A stretch of 64,000 nucleotides of DNA from Paracoccus endophyticus (GTDB taxonomy: Bacteria; Pseudomonadota; Alphaproteobacteria; Rhodobacterales; Rhodobacteraceae), in NCBI RefSeq assembly GCF_003286075.1, contig NZ_QLUV01000010.1, forward strand, positions 1 to 64,000, written 5' to 3'. Shown piece by piece: positions 35,930 to 44,639 of this stretch; the stretch's first letter is position 1; each line of letters opens with the position of its first letter. The position numbers and the translations under genes are program-made. The notes beneath the pieces were generated by a model that saw only the letters and a list, made by a program, of their open reading frames with translations, was not told the DNA's origin and searched no databases.

Positions 35930-36553
35930 TCAGGCCGCGCGATAATCAGCGATCATGGCGCGCAGTTCTGCCTCGTCGGGGCGGCCGAAGCTCGACCGGC
36001 TGCCGATGATGAAGGTCGGGGTGCCGATCAGGCCGAAATGGCTGGCCATCATCTCGGACTGGGCGATGTGGTCGCTGACGGGCTGCGTGTCCATGTCGGC
36101 GCGCAGCCGCGCCTCGTCCAGCCCCACGCGGCGGGCGGTGCGTAGAACCGTCGCTTCCTCGGCCCTGCCTTTCATCTGCAGCAGCGCCGTGTGGAACGCC
36201 CAGTATTTCCCCTGCGTCCGCGAGGCCAGCGCCGCCCGTGCGGCATAGACCGACCCCTCTCCGAACACCGGCCATTCGCGCAGCACCAGTTGCAGCCCCG
36301 TGTCGGTGCGCAGAAGACGGGCAACCGTCGGCAGGCCGGCGCGGCAATGCGGGCAGTTGTAGTCGAAGAACTCGACCATCACCGCAGTGGGCCGCGCCGC
36401 GCCGATCGCCGGGGCGTTGGGGTCCTGTTCCAGCGCCTTGCGGATGACGGGGGGGACCGGGTTCGCCTTGGGCGTGGACTGGGCCAGCGCCGGCACGGCG
36501 GCACATCCGGCCAAAGCCACAAATCCGGTCAGCATATGGCGTCGGGTCGGCAT
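35930..36553 (-). CDS. DsbA-like periplasmic thiol-disulfide protein
   Basis: 207 residues with an N-terminal signal (MPTRRHMLTGFVALAGCAAVPALA) and a thioredoxin-fold domain with an inserted helical region. The active site is FFDYNCPHCRAG and the cis-Pro loop is GLIGTPTFIIG. It would act on thiols of exported proteins. I start at 36553, where AGGACAGGA precedes the ATG; two earlier in-frame Met codons exist. It is followed, convergently, by the acyl-CoA synthetase relic, and it is not part of an evident operon. Confidence 0.85.
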   Translation of the reverse strand: MPTRRHMLTGFVALAGCAAVPALAQSTPKANPVPPVIRKALEQDPNAPAIGAARPTAVMVEFFDYNCPHCRAGLPTVARLLRTDTGLQLVLREWPVFGEGSVYAARAALASRTQGKYWAFHTALLQMKGRAEEATVLRTARRVGLDEARLRADMDTQPVSDHIAQSEMMASHFGLIGTPTFIIGSRSSFGRPDEAELRAMIADYRAA

Positions 36554-36682
36554 CGTGGGTCCTGTCCTGCTGAACATGTCGCGGCCACCTTGCAGGCTGC
36601 GCGCGCCGGACGCGAGGCCACCGGCGTTCACATCTGGTCACGGACCGGCGACGCCGGCAAAGCGGCGGCCCGCTGCGGCGGT

Positions 36683-36758
36683 TGGTAGGCCCGGAGGGAC
36701 TTGAACCCCCAACCAAGGCGTTATGAGCGCCCTGCTCTGACCATTGAGCTACGGGCCC
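36683..36758 (-). tRNA. tRNA with CAU anticodon, probably tRNA-Ile2
   Basis: The minus strand folds as a full cloverleaf: acceptor GGGCCCG with CGGGCCT (G-U at the first pair), D arm GCTC/GAGC, anticodon stem GGGCG/CGCCT with loop CTCATAA, and T arm GGGGG-TTCAAGT-CCCTC. The discriminator is A and CCA is encoded. The CAU anticodon could mean Met or lysidine-modified Ile. The variable and T regions (CTTGGTTGG, GGTTCAAGTCC) resemble bacterial tRNA-Ile2 more than elongator tRNA-Met, so Ile2 is preferred. Confidence 0.85.
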
Positions 36759-36909
36759 CGCCTTGGGCCGCCGTGGCAAGGCTGTCGCAAATGCAGCGCG
36801 TGCGGTCAAGCGGCGGACGCGCCCGCGGCGGGCGGCGCGATTGCCCCGCCGCGGGGGCTGCGCTATGTCTGCCGCGCGTCAGCCCCATTCCAGCGCAAAG
36901 GACCCCACC

Positions 36910-37959
36910 ATGACCGACAGCCGGCCGCAGGGCCTGACCTATGCCCAGGCGGGGGTGGATATCGATGCCGGCAATGCGCTGGTCGACCGGATCAAGCCCG
37001 CCGCGGCGGCGACGGCCCGAACCGGGGTGATGGACGCGCTGGGGGGCTTTGGCGCGTTGTTCGATCCGCGCGCGGCGGGGTTCACCGATCCGATCCTGGT
37101 CGCGGCGACCGATGGCGTAGGAACCAAGCTGCGCATCGCCATCGACACGGGCGAGCTGGACGCCATCGGCATCGACCTGGTCGCCATGTGCGTCAACGAT
37201 CTGGTCTGCCAGGGGGCCGAGCCGCTGTTCTTTCTGGATTACTTCGCGACCGGCAAGCTGCGCGTGGACGAGGCCGCCCGCGTCATCGCCGGGATCGCCG
37301 AGGGCTGCCGGCGGTCCGGCTGCGCCCTGATCGGCGGCGAGACGGCCGAGATGCCGGGCATGTACCACGGCGGCGACTTTGACCTTGCGGGGTTCGCGGT
37401 GGGCGCCATGGAACGGGGAACGCAGCTGCCGCAAGGCGTGGCGGCGGGCGACGTGCTGCTGGGGCTGGCGTCGGACGGGGTTCATTCCAACGGCTATTCG
37501 CTGGTGCGCAAGGTGGTCGAGCAGGCCGGCCTGGGCTGGGACGACCCCGCGCCCTTTGCCGACGGACCGCTGGGGCGCGCACTGCTGACGCCCACGCGGC
37601 TTTACGTCCGCCCGGTGCTGGACGCGATCCGTGCCGGCGGCGTGCACGCCGTGGCCCATATCACCGGCGGCGGCATCACCGAGAACCTGCCCCGCGTGCT
37701 GCCCGCGGGGCTGGGGGTCGAGGTCGATCTGGACGCATGGACCCCGCCTGCGGTCTTTGGCTGGATGTCCGCCGTCGCAGGCATCCCGCAGGCCGAGATG
37801 CTCAAGACCTTCAACAGCGGGATCGGCATGGTGCTGGTGGTTGCGCCGGATCGCGCCGACGCGCTGGCGGCGGTGCTGTCCGAGGCAGGCGAGCGGGTCT
37901 GCCACCTGGGTCGCGTGGCCGGGGGGCAGGGCGTCCGCTACAGCGGCAAGCCCTGGTGA
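36910..37959 (+). CDS. purM: Phosphoribosylformylglycinamidine cyclo-ligase (AIR synthetase)
   Basis: 349-residue enzyme of purine synthesis that closes the imidazole ring of FGAM to AIR using ATP. Landmarks are [94 protein letters not shown] and [16 protein letters not shown]. The ATG at 36910 follows AAAGGA. Its stop overlaps the GTG start of purN, the usual purMN pair. Confidence 0.96.
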   Translation: MTDSRPQGLTYAQAGVDIDAGNALVDRIKPAAAATARTGVMDALGGFGALFDPRAAGFTDPILVAATDGVGTKLRIAIDTGELDAIGIDLVAMCVNDLVCQGAEPLFFLDYFATGKLRVDEAARVIAGIAEGCRRSGCALIGGETAEMPGMYHGGDFDLAGFAVGAMERGTQLPQGVAAGDVLLGLASDGVHSNGYSLVRKVVEQAGLGWDDPAPFADGPLGRALLTPTRLYVRPVLDAIRAGGVHAVAHITGGGITENLPRVLPAGLGVEVDLDAWTPPAVFGWMSAVAGIPQAEMLKTFNSGIGMVLVVAPDRADALAAVLSEAGERVCHLGRVAGGQGVRYSGKPW

Positions 37960-38543
37960 AACGGGTCGCCATCCTGATTTCCGGCGGCGGATCGAACATG
38001 ATGGCGCTGGTCGCCAGCATGACCGGCGATCATCCGGCCCGCCCGGTGCTGGTGGCCTCGAACGATCCCGGCGCCGCAGGGCTGGGCAAGGCGGCGGCAC
38101 TGGGCATTCCGGTCGCGGCGGTCGATCACCGTGCCTTTGGCGGCAACCGCGGGGGCTTCGAGGCCGCCCTGCTGGGACCGCTGCTTGACGCACGGCCCGA
38201 CATCATCTGCCTGGCGGGCTTCATGCGGATCCTGACGCCCGGGTTCGTGGACCGCTTTGCCGGACGAATGCTGAACATCCACCCCTCGCTGCTGCCGCTG
38301 TATCCGGGCCTGAACACCCATGCCCGCGCCTTGGCGGCCGGTGACGTGCAGGCGGGGGCCAGCGTGCATCTGGTCACCTCGGCGCTGGACGACGGCCCGA
38401 TCCTGGGACAGGCGCGGGTGCCGGTCCATCCGGGCGACACGCCGGAGACGCTGGCGGCCCGCGTGCTTGCGGCCGAACACAGGCTTTACCCGGCCGTGCT
38501 GCGCCGCTTCGCCGCGGGGCAGACCGACCGCGTCGATCTCTAG
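37956..38543 (+). CDS. purN: Phosphoribosylglycinamide formyltransferase (GAR transformylase)
   Basis: 195-residue folate-dependent enzyme that formylates GAR. It starts at a GTG sharing the purM stop (GTGA) and has the family pattern [33 protein letters not shown], the catalytic segment [18 protein letters not shown] (Asn and His) and [13 protein letters not shown] (Asp). Confidence 0.96.
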   Translation: MKRVAILISGGGSNMMALVASMTGDHPARPVLVASNDPGAAGLGKAAALGIPVAAVDHRAFGGNRGGFEAALLGPLLDARPDIICLAGFMRILTPGFVDRFAGRMLNIHPSLLPLYPGLNTHARALAAGDVQAGASVHLVTSALDDGPILGQARVPVHPGDTPETLAARVLAAEHRLYPAVLRRFAAGQTDRVDL

Positions 38544-38565
38544 AGCTTTCCTGGCCGACATCGTC

Positions 38566-38588
38566 GGGGGCGCGGGGGCCGCGCCCCC
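38566..38588. terminator. Bidirectional hairpin between purN and livM
   Basis: A perfect 9-bp stem (GGGGGCGCG and CGCGCCCCC, 5-base loop) lies between the convergent purN and permease genes. No T run is present, so it is a likely two-way terminator of the GC-rich kind. Confidence 0.6.
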
Positions 38589-38594
38589 CGGTTC

Positions 38595-39938
38595 CTAGCG
38601 TTCCGGCAGCAGGCCGCGCGGGGCGAACCGCAGCACCAGCAGCAGCACCGCGCCCATGGCGATGAACCGCATCTGCGGGGCGCTGTCGATCAGGTGGGTG
38701 CGGATGGGGCCATCGGGCAGGGGCGCGGTCAGCAGCGCCATCGCGGCCGGCCCCCAGACCTCGGCCTTGATCCACAGGAACCAGATCAGCAACGCGCCCA
38801 GCACCGCGCCCCAGTTGTTGCCCGACCCGCCGACAATCACCATCACCCAGATCAGGAAGGTATAGCGCAGCGGGTTATAGCCGCCGGGCGCCATGAGCCC
38901 GTCCAGGGTGATCATCATCGCGCCCGCTAGCCCGATCACGGCAGAGCCGATGACGAACAGCTGCAGGTGGCGGCGCGTGACATCCTTGCCCATGGCCGAG
39001 GCCGCGATTTCGTTGTCGCGGATGGCGCGCATCATGCGCCCCCAGGGCGAGCGCAGCGCCAGTTCCGACAGCGCGATCAGCGCGACCAGCACCACCACGA
39101 ACAGCCCGGCGTAGCACAGCTTGACCCAGATGCCGGACGCGGTGGCCACGTCCATGCCCCAGCCGGCCGCGCGGGCGACGAACGCGGGGTCGGCCTGCAG
39201 GTCCAGCTCGTACGGCACGGGCCGGGGCACGCCCGTCATGTTCAGAACGCCGCGCGCCAGCCAGCCTTCGTTCTTGAGGACGGCGATGATGATCTCGCCG
39301 ATGCCCAGGGTGGCGATGGCCAGATAATCCGACCGCAGCCCCAGCGCGACCTTGCCCACCGCCCAGGCGGCGGCGGCGGCGAACAGCGCGCCCACGGGCC
39401 AGGACAGCAGCACCGGCAGGCCCAGTCCGCCGATGTTGCCGGCCTTGGCCGGGTTGTTGGATTCGATCGCGGCGACAGCGGGGTCCAGGACCGCGCGGAA
39501 CAGCACATAGCCGGCCAGAACGACGACCGCGGCCGCCGGCACGCGCCAGACCGGCGGGGTGCGCCGGGCGACCGCCGCGGCCAGGGCGAGGGCGCCCAGC
39601 CCCGCGGCCAGCGCCAGCAGGACGCGCGGTCCCCCCGCTGCCCAGGCCCCCGGAACCGCCGGGGTCGCGATCAGCACCGGCGCCAGCCCGCCCAGCGCCA
39701 GGAACCCTACGACGCCCGCGTTGAACAGCCCGCCATACCCCCAGATCATGTTGACGCCCAGCGCCGTCACGGCCGAGATCAGGCCCATGTTCAGGATCGT
39801 CAGCGCGCTGTTCCACGACCCGGAAAACCAGGCGTTCGACAGCGTTCCCTCCAGCACATAGAGCAGCGCCACGGCGGCAAACAGCAGCGGCGCGCGCAGC
39901 GGGCTGGCAGGCGCATCGGCCCGGCGGGTGGATGACAT
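38595..39938 (-). CDS. livM: Branched-chain amino acid-type ABC permease, LivM
   Basis: 447-residue inner-membrane permease with about ten hydrophobic segments. Typical stretches are LGVNMIWGYGGLFNAGVVGFLALGG, LRSDYLAIATLGIGEIIIAVLKNE, WGRMMRAIRDNEIAASAMGKDVTRRHLQLFVIGSAVIGLAGAM (seen in parts) and GGSGNNWGAVLGAL. It is somewhat longer than E. coli LivM because of an extra region around residues 85-165. It closes a minus-strand livK-G-F-(unknown)-H-M operon. The substrate may be an amino acid, amide or related compound. Confidence 0.92.
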   Translation of the reverse strand: MSSTRRADAPASPLRAPLLFAAVALLYVLEGTLSNAWFSGSWNSALTILNMGLISAVTALGVNMIWGYGGLFNAGVVGFLALGGLAPVLIATPAVPGAWAAGGPRVLLALAAGLGALALAAAVARRTPPVWRVPAAAVVVLAGYVLFRAVLDPAVAAIESNNPAKAGNIGGLGLPVLLSWPVGALFAAAAAWAVGKVALGLRSDYLAIATLGIGEIIIAVLKNEGWLARGVLNMTGVPRPVPYELDLQADPAFVARAAGWGMDVATASGIWVKLCYAGLFVVVLVALIALSELALRSPWGRMMRAIRDNEIAASAMGKDVTRRHLQLFVIGSAVIGLAGAMMITLDGLMAPGGYNPLRYTFLIWVMVIVGGSGNNWGAVLGALLIWFLWIKAEVWGPAAMALLTAPLPDGPIRTHLIDSAPQMRFIAMGAVLLLVLRFAPRGLLPER

Positions 39939-39948
39939 CGGCGGCCCC

Positions 39949-40950
39949 TTAGTACGACTTGCCGCGGAACAGGCCGGTCGGCTTGACCAGCAGCACCACG
40001 ATCAGGATGACGAAACTGACGGCGAACTTGTATTCCGTGGACAGCAGTTGCAGCAGGCTCGCAGGCTCGAACCCCAGGTACTCGGCGATCTTCTTCCAGG
40101 GATAGGTCAGCGCCACCTCGGAGAACGCGATGACGAAACCGCCCGCCACCGCCCCCAGCGGGTTGCCCAGGCCCCCCACGATGGCGGCCGCGAAGATCGG
40201 CAGAAGGATCTGGAAATAGTTGAAGGCCTTGAAGGACTTATCAAGGCCGTACAGAACCCCGGCGGTGACCGCCAACGCGGTGGCGATGATCCAGGTCAGG
40301 CGCACGACCCGTTCGGGATCGATCCCCGACAGCAGAGCCAGATCCTCGTTGTCGGCATAGGCCCGCATCGCCTTTCCCGACCGCGTGCGGTTCAGGAAGG
40401 CAAACAGCGCCCACACCGCGGCCGCGGTCAGAACCAGCGTGATCGCCTGCGTGGTCCGCAGGGCCAGCCCTTCGTCCAGTCCGGTCATCGCCTTGAACTG
40501 CGGGACCGACACGACGAACCGTGCGCCGTCCGCGAACTGGATCTCGTCCACCCCGATCAGAAGGCGGGTCAGCCCGTTCATCACGAACATCACGCCGACC
40601 GACGCCATGACGACCACGATCGGCGCGGCCTTGACCCGGCGGTAATGGCGATAGACCAGCCGATCGGTGACCAGCACCAGAACCGCCGTCAGCGCAATGG
40701 CCAGGGGCAGCGCCAGCAGCGCGCTAGGCAACGGTCCAAGACTGATCCCAAGCGCTTGCAGGCCCCAGGTCAGCAGGATCGTGATCCCGGTGCCAAAGGC
40801 CATGGTGTCGCCGTGGGCAAAGTTGGAAAACCGCAGGATGCCGTAGATCAGCGTGACCCCCAGCGCGCCCAGCGCCAGCTGCGCCCCATAGGCCGAGGCC
40901 GGAATCACGACGAAGTTCAGGATCGCGACAAGCGCGTTGAGCAGGTCCAT
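39949..40950 (-). CDS. livH: Branched-chain amino acid-type ABC permease, LivH
   Basis: 333-residue permease with about eight membrane helices. The start LLNALVAILNFVVIPASAYGAQLALGALGVTLIYGILRFSNFAHGD is typical of LivH, as is GRAMRAYADNEDLALLSGIDPERV (here SGKAMRAYADNEDLAL). I start at 40950 (MDLLNALVAIL), after GAGAGGA. It pairs with the LivM gene 10 bp downstream. Confidence 0.92.
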   Translation of the reverse strand: MDLLNALVAILNFVVIPASAYGAQLALGALGVTLIYGILRFSNFAHGDTMAFGTGITILLTWGLQALGISLGPLPSALLALPLAIALTAVLVLVTDRLVYRHYRRVKAAPIVVVMASVGVMFVMNGLTRLLIGVDEIQFADGARFVVSVPQFKAMTGLDEGLALRTTQAITLVLTAAAVWALFAFLNRTRSGKAMRAYADNEDLALLSGIDPERVVRLTWIIATALAVTAGVLYGLDKSFKAFNYFQILLPIFAAAIVGGLGNPLGAVAGGFVIAFSEVALTYPWKKIAEYLGFEPASLLQLLSTEYKFAVSFVILIVVLLVKPTGLFRGKSY

Positions 40951-41043
40951 CAGTCCTCTCTGGGGCAGATGCGGGCGCGCGGGGCGCAATCGGCGGCTCG
41001 CCGGGGCGGGGTCGGTGCGGGGCGGCGGCGGTGGGCCATGAGG

Positions 41044-41601
41044 TCAGTCGCCGCTCATGGCGCGGCAGCTACCATGCCACGTCGTGACGCCGTCGGAAAA
41101 ACTGGCGGTATAGGTAAAGCTGCGGTGGTCACGCTCGATGTACAGCGTCTCGGCCCCGGCATCGAAGATCAGCGTCCGGCCGCGCTTGAAGAACCGGGCC
41201 GGAACGGCGTCGCCCCGGCCCGTCATCACCGGGTGCGCGGCCCAGGGGTCGTCCACGCGCACGATGCGAGCAGGGCCGGGGGCAGGGGCCGCAGTTCCGG
41301 CCCCCAGGGCGCCCGAGGCGTCCATGGGCGGCGGGTCGGCCGAACAGACCAGCACCGTGACGCCGGCCGCGCCGGGAACCAGTGCATCGGGGGGCAGGGG
41401 GGCCTCGGGCCGCAGGTCTGCCGGATCGTGCACGGGCCGATGGGGATCGCCGCCGGCGCCGGCGGCGACCGTGCTGGCGGCGCCGTCGGTGGCCGTCAGG
41501 GCTGCGGCAGGGATCGTGGACGACAGGACGGCGGCGGCGAGCCAAGACGCCAGGGCCGCACCAGGGCGCAGGGCGGGCGACAATGGGGCGGGGCGTGCCA
41601 T
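41044..41601 (-). CDS. Exported protein of unknown function inside the liv operon
   Basis: 185 residues. A hydrophobic N-terminus (GAALASWLAAAVLSSTIPAAA) looks like a signal peptide. A long Ala/Pro/Gly-rich stretch follows, then a C-terminal domain of about 75 residues (ARIVRVDDPWAAHPVMTGRGDAVPARFFKRGRTLIFDAGAETLYIERDH, seen in parts) ending WHGSCRAMSGD, with two cysteines in all. I do not recognise it. It starts 2 bp after livF and is read with the operon, which is an unusual place for an extra gene. Confidence 0.65.
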   Translation of the reverse strand: MARPAPLSPALRPGAALASWLAAAVLSSTIPAAALTATDGAASTVAAGAGGDPHRPVHDPADLRPEAPLPPDALVPGAAGVTVLVCSADPPPMDASGALGAGTAAPAPGPARIVRVDDPWAAHPVMTGRGDAVPARFFKRGRTLIFDAGAETLYIERDHRSFTYTASFSDGVTTWHGSCRAMSGD

Positions 41602-41603
41602 CC

Positions 41604-42425
41604 TCAGCCCCCCAGGAAGGTGCGGCGCACCTCGGGGTCGGCCATCAGCTCGGCCCCCGTGCCGGTATAGCGGTTGGCGCCCTGCACCAGCACATAGCCG
41701 ACATCCGCGATGTCCAGCGCCTGCTTTGCGTTCTGTTCCACCATCAGGATCGAGATGCCGCTGCGCGCGATCTCGATGATGCGGTCGAACAGCTCGTCCA
41801 TGACGATGGGCGACACGCCTGCGGTCGGCTCGTCCAGCATCAGCAGCTTGGGCTGGGTCATCAGCGCGCGGCCCACGGCGACCTGCTGGCGCTGGCCGCC
41901 CGACAGCTCGCCCGCGTTCTGGCGGCGCTTGTCGGCAACGGCGGGAAACAGGTCATAGACCTGCGCCATCGTCGCCCGGACATCGTCGTTGCGGATATAG
42001 GCGCCCATCTCCAGGTTCTCCTCGACCGTCATGGTCGGGAAGACATTGGCGACCTGCGGCACGAACCCCATGCCGGCGCGCACGCGGTCCTGCGGGTTCA
42101 GCGCCGAGATGTCCTGCCCGTCCAGCCGGACGCTGCCCTCGCGCAGGGTCAGCATCCCGAAGATGGCCTTCATCGCGGTAGACTTGCCCGCGCCGTTGGG
42201 GCCCACGATCACGGCGATCTGGCCCTTTTCCACGGCCAGCGTGCAGCCGTTCAGGATGTCGGCCTTGCCATAGCCGCCGCGCATCGCCTCGCCGATCAGG
42301 AACGGATCGCCGGCGCGGCCGGGCTGGACGGGACCGCTGCCCCGCGTTCCATCGGCGGTGCCGGCCGGGCGCGGGTTCACGATCGAGGCGTCGCGGTTGC
42401 CGCGGTTGGCGAACGGATCGCTCAT
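41604..42425 (-). CDS. livF: Branched-chain amino acid-type ABC ATPase, LivF
   Basis: 273-residue ATPase. Walker A is VGPNGAGKST, the signature is ELSGGQRQQVAVGRALM, Walker B is LLMLDEPTAGVSP, followed by ILMVEQNAKQALDIADVGYVL, which is typical of LivF. The ATG at 42425 overlaps the livG stop (ATGA). The N-terminal 40 residues (SDPFANRGNRDASIV...) are an unusual low-similarity extension before the ATPase core at FLIGEAMRGGYGKADIL. Confidence 0.92.
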   Translation of the reverse strand: MSDPFANRGNRDASIVNPRPAGTADGTRGSGPVQPGRAGDPFLIGEAMRGGYGKADILNGCTLAVEKGQIAVIVGPNGAGKSTAMKAIFGMLTLREGSVRLDGQDISALNPQDRVRAGMGFVPQVANVFPTMTVEENLEMGAYIRNDDVRATMAQVYDLFPAVADKRRQNAGELSGGQRQQVAVGRALMTQPKLLMLDEPTAGVSPIVMDELFDRIIEIARSGISILMVEQNAKQALDIADVGYVLVQGANRYTGTGAELMADPEVRRTFLGG

Positions 42426-43204
42426 GCCCCCACCATCGCCTTGTTCTTCAGGCCGCGGCCCAGATAAGCCTCGATCACGGCCTCGTTTTCCATGATGTGG
42501 GCGGCCGGACCCTCGGCCAGCACCTTGCCTTCGGCCATGACGATCACCGGGTCGCACAGCTTGCCGATGAAATCCATGTCATGCTCGATCACGCAGAAGG
42601 TATAGCCGCGCTCGCGGTTCAGGCGGATGATCGCGTCGGCGATGGTACCCAGAAGGGTGCGGTTCACGCCCGCGCCCACTTCGTCCAGAAAGACGATCTT
42701 GGCGTCCACCATCATGCAGCGGCCCAGTTCCAGCAGCTTTTTCTGCCCACCCGACAGGTTGCCGGCCTTTTCCTCGGCGACATGGCTGATGGTCAGGAAG
42801 TCCAGCACCTCGTCGGCGCGGGCGCGCAGGGCCGCCTCCTCGGCGCGGATGGCGCCGCGCTTGATCCAGGCGTTCACCAGCGTCTCGCCGGTCTGGCGGG
42901 ACGGAACCATCATCAGGTTCTCGCGCACCGTCATCGACGCGAACTCGTGCGCCATCTGAAAGGTCCGCAGCAGGCCCTTGTGGAACAGCTGGTGCGGGGC
43001 CAGGCCGGTGATGTCCTCGCCGTCCATCTCGACCCGCCCCGAGGTCGGCGGCAGCACGCCCGCGATCACGTTGAACAGCGTGGACTTGCCCGCGCCGTTG
43101 GGGCCGATCAGCCCGGTGATCGAGCCGGTGCGGATGCTCAGGCTGGCCCCGTCGACGGCGCGAAAGCCGCCGAAATGCCGGTGCAGGTCATGGACCCGGA
43201 TCAT
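42422..43204 (-). CDS. livG: Branched-chain amino acid-type ABC ATPase, LivG
   Basis: 260-residue ATPase. Walker A is GPNGAGKST, the signature is LSGGQKKLLELGRCM, Walker B is IVFLDEVGAGVNRTL, with the LivG-type tail EHDMDFIGKLCDPVIVMAEGKVLAEG. It starts about 150 bp after the binding-protein gene, with a hairpin in the gap. Confidence 0.93.
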   Translation of the reverse strand: MIRVHDLHRHFGGFRAVDGASLSIRTGSITGLIGPNGAGKSTLFNVIAGVLPPTSGRVEMDGEDITGLAPHQLFHKGLLRTFQMAHEFASMTVRENLMMVPSRQTGETLVNAWIKRGAIRAEEAALRARADEVLDFLTISHVAEEKAGNLSGGQKKLLELGRCMMVDAKIVFLDEVGAGVNRTLLGTIADAIIRLNRERGYTFCVIEHDMDFIGKLCDPVIVMAEGKVLAEGPAAHIMENEAVIEAYLGRGLKNKAMVGA

Positions 43205-43284
43205 TGCCTTACCCCCTGTGGCCCGGCCGGGCGGCGCGCCCCTTGGCCGGGTGGCCCTTCGGATTGGCGGCCCTGGCGGGCGCC

Positions 43285-43298
43285 GCCCCTGAAGGGGC
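43285..43298 (-). terminator. Intercistronic hairpin between livK and livG
   Basis: GCCCC-TGAA-GGGGC forms a 5-bp stem with a tight loop. In binding-protein operons such a hairpin often protects the upstream message or stops part of the transcripts, giving more binding protein than ATPase. Confidence 0.45.
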
Positions 43299-43354
43299 CG
43301 TCATCGTTGCGCAACCCGGCGCGGCTGGCGCCGGGTCGCCTCGTCCACCGCGCC

Positions 43355-44539
43355 TCAGCGCATGCCCACGACGTTCATCTTGCCGCCCTTGAAGTCCACC
43401 TCGCGGAAGACGCCGGCGCTTTCGCCCGGTCCGACCAGCTCGACCGAGGTTGCGCCGTCATAGTCGATGTCGGTCCCCGCGGCGAGCAGGTCCAGCGCCT
43501 TGGCCAGTTCGCCCGCGCCGATCTTTTCGCCCGGCGCGTTGGCCACGTCCAGCACCTTGTCCTTGTAGACCTTGGGGTCGGCGGACTGGGCCGCCTGCAT
43601 GGCCAGCAGGATCAGCGCGGCCGAATCGTAGGATTCGGCGGCAAAGGCGGTGGTGCCGTCAAACCCGTTCGCGGTGGCCAGGGCCACGAAGGCATCGCGG
43701 CCCGGCCCCTCGGACGAGGGGTTCTGGCCGAACGAGGTTTCCAGCTCGCTGCCGAACCTGGTGACAAGCGACTCGCTCACCATCCCGTCGGGGAAGACGA
43801 AGGTGTCGAACGCGCCCGCGTCCAGCGCCCCGCGCACGATGCCCGAGCCGCCCTGATCGACGTAGCCGGCGACGACCAGCGCCTCGCCGCCCGCGGCGGC
43901 CAGCGCGCCGACCTCGGCCGAGTAGTCGGCCTTGCCGTCGTCATGGGAGGTGATGCTCGTGACGGTGCCGCCCTTGGCCTCGAACGAGGACTTGAACGCC
44001 TCGGCCAGGCCCTTGCCGTAGTCGTTGTTGGTGTAGGTCACGGCGACGGACTTGAGGCCCCGGTCCAGGATGACGTCGGTCATCACCTCGCCCTGGCGGG
44101 CGTCGGACGGCGAGGTGCGGAAGAAGAACCCCTTGTCGTCGATGTCGGTCAGCGCGGGCGACGTGGCCGACGGCGAGATCATCACCATGCCGTTGGGCAC
44201 CGCCACCTTTTCCAGGCTGGCGATCGTCTCGCCCGAACACATGCCGCCCACGATGCCGTTCACCTTTTCGGACCTCACCAGCCGCTCGACCGCCGCGACG
44301 GCCGCAGCCGCGTCGGCGCAGGTGTTGTCGGCCTGAACGGAGGTGACGGTCGATCCGCCCAGCAGCTTGCCGGACTCGCTGGCCTCCTTCATCGCCAGCT
44401 CAGCGCCCTTGGCCATGTTCGGCGACATCGATTCCAGCGGCCCCGTGAACCCCATCGAGATGCCGATCTTGATGTCCTCGGCCGCGGCGGCGCCTGCGGT
44501 CAGGGCGGCGGCGGCGGTGGCCAGAAGCAGTTTTTTCAT
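43355..44539 (-). CDS. ABC transporter substrate-binding protein, LivK type
   Basis: 394 residues, periplasmic: signal MKKLLLATAAAALTAGAAAAE, then a Peripla_BP_6-type receptor (DIKIGISMGFTGPLESMSPNMAKGAELAMKE, SEKVNGIVGGMCSGETIASLEKVA, RTSPSDARQGEVMTDVI, GLKSVAVTYTNNDYGKGLAEAFKSSFE; seen in parts). I start at 44539, after GGGAGAGA. The ligand is unknown; the fused GlxA-type regulator next door makes a nitrogen compound plausible. Confidence 0.9.
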   Translation of the reverse strand: MKKLLLATAAAALTAGAAAAEDIKIGISMGFTGPLESMSPNMAKGAELAMKEASESGKLLGGSTVTSVQADNTCADAAAAVAAVERLVRSEKVNGIVGGMCSGETIASLEKVAVPNGMVMISPSATSPALTDIDDKGFFFRTSPSDARQGEVMTDVILDRGLKSVAVTYTNNDYGKGLAEAFKSSFEAKGGTVTSITSHDDGKADYSAEVGALAAAGGEALVVAGYVDQGGSGIVRGALDAGAFDTFVFPDGMVSESLVTRFGSELETSFGQNPSSEGPGRDAFVALATANGFDGTTAFAAESYDSAALILLAMQAAQSADPKVYKDKVLDVANAPGEKIGAGELAKALDLLAAGTDIDYDGATSVELVGPGESAGVFREVDFKGGKMNVVGMR

Positions 44540-44639
44540 TCGTTCTCTCCCATGTTGGACCGGAGTCCTGCGCGAACCTAGAGTCGCCCTGTGCGAAAAG
44601 AAAGTGTCGTGTGGGTGGCGCCCTGCGCCGTCCGCCGCG

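Noticed and set aside
36683..36758. The CAU tRNA as attachment site for an island
   Set aside because: No integrase gene lies nearby, and both integrases are about 20-30 kb away.
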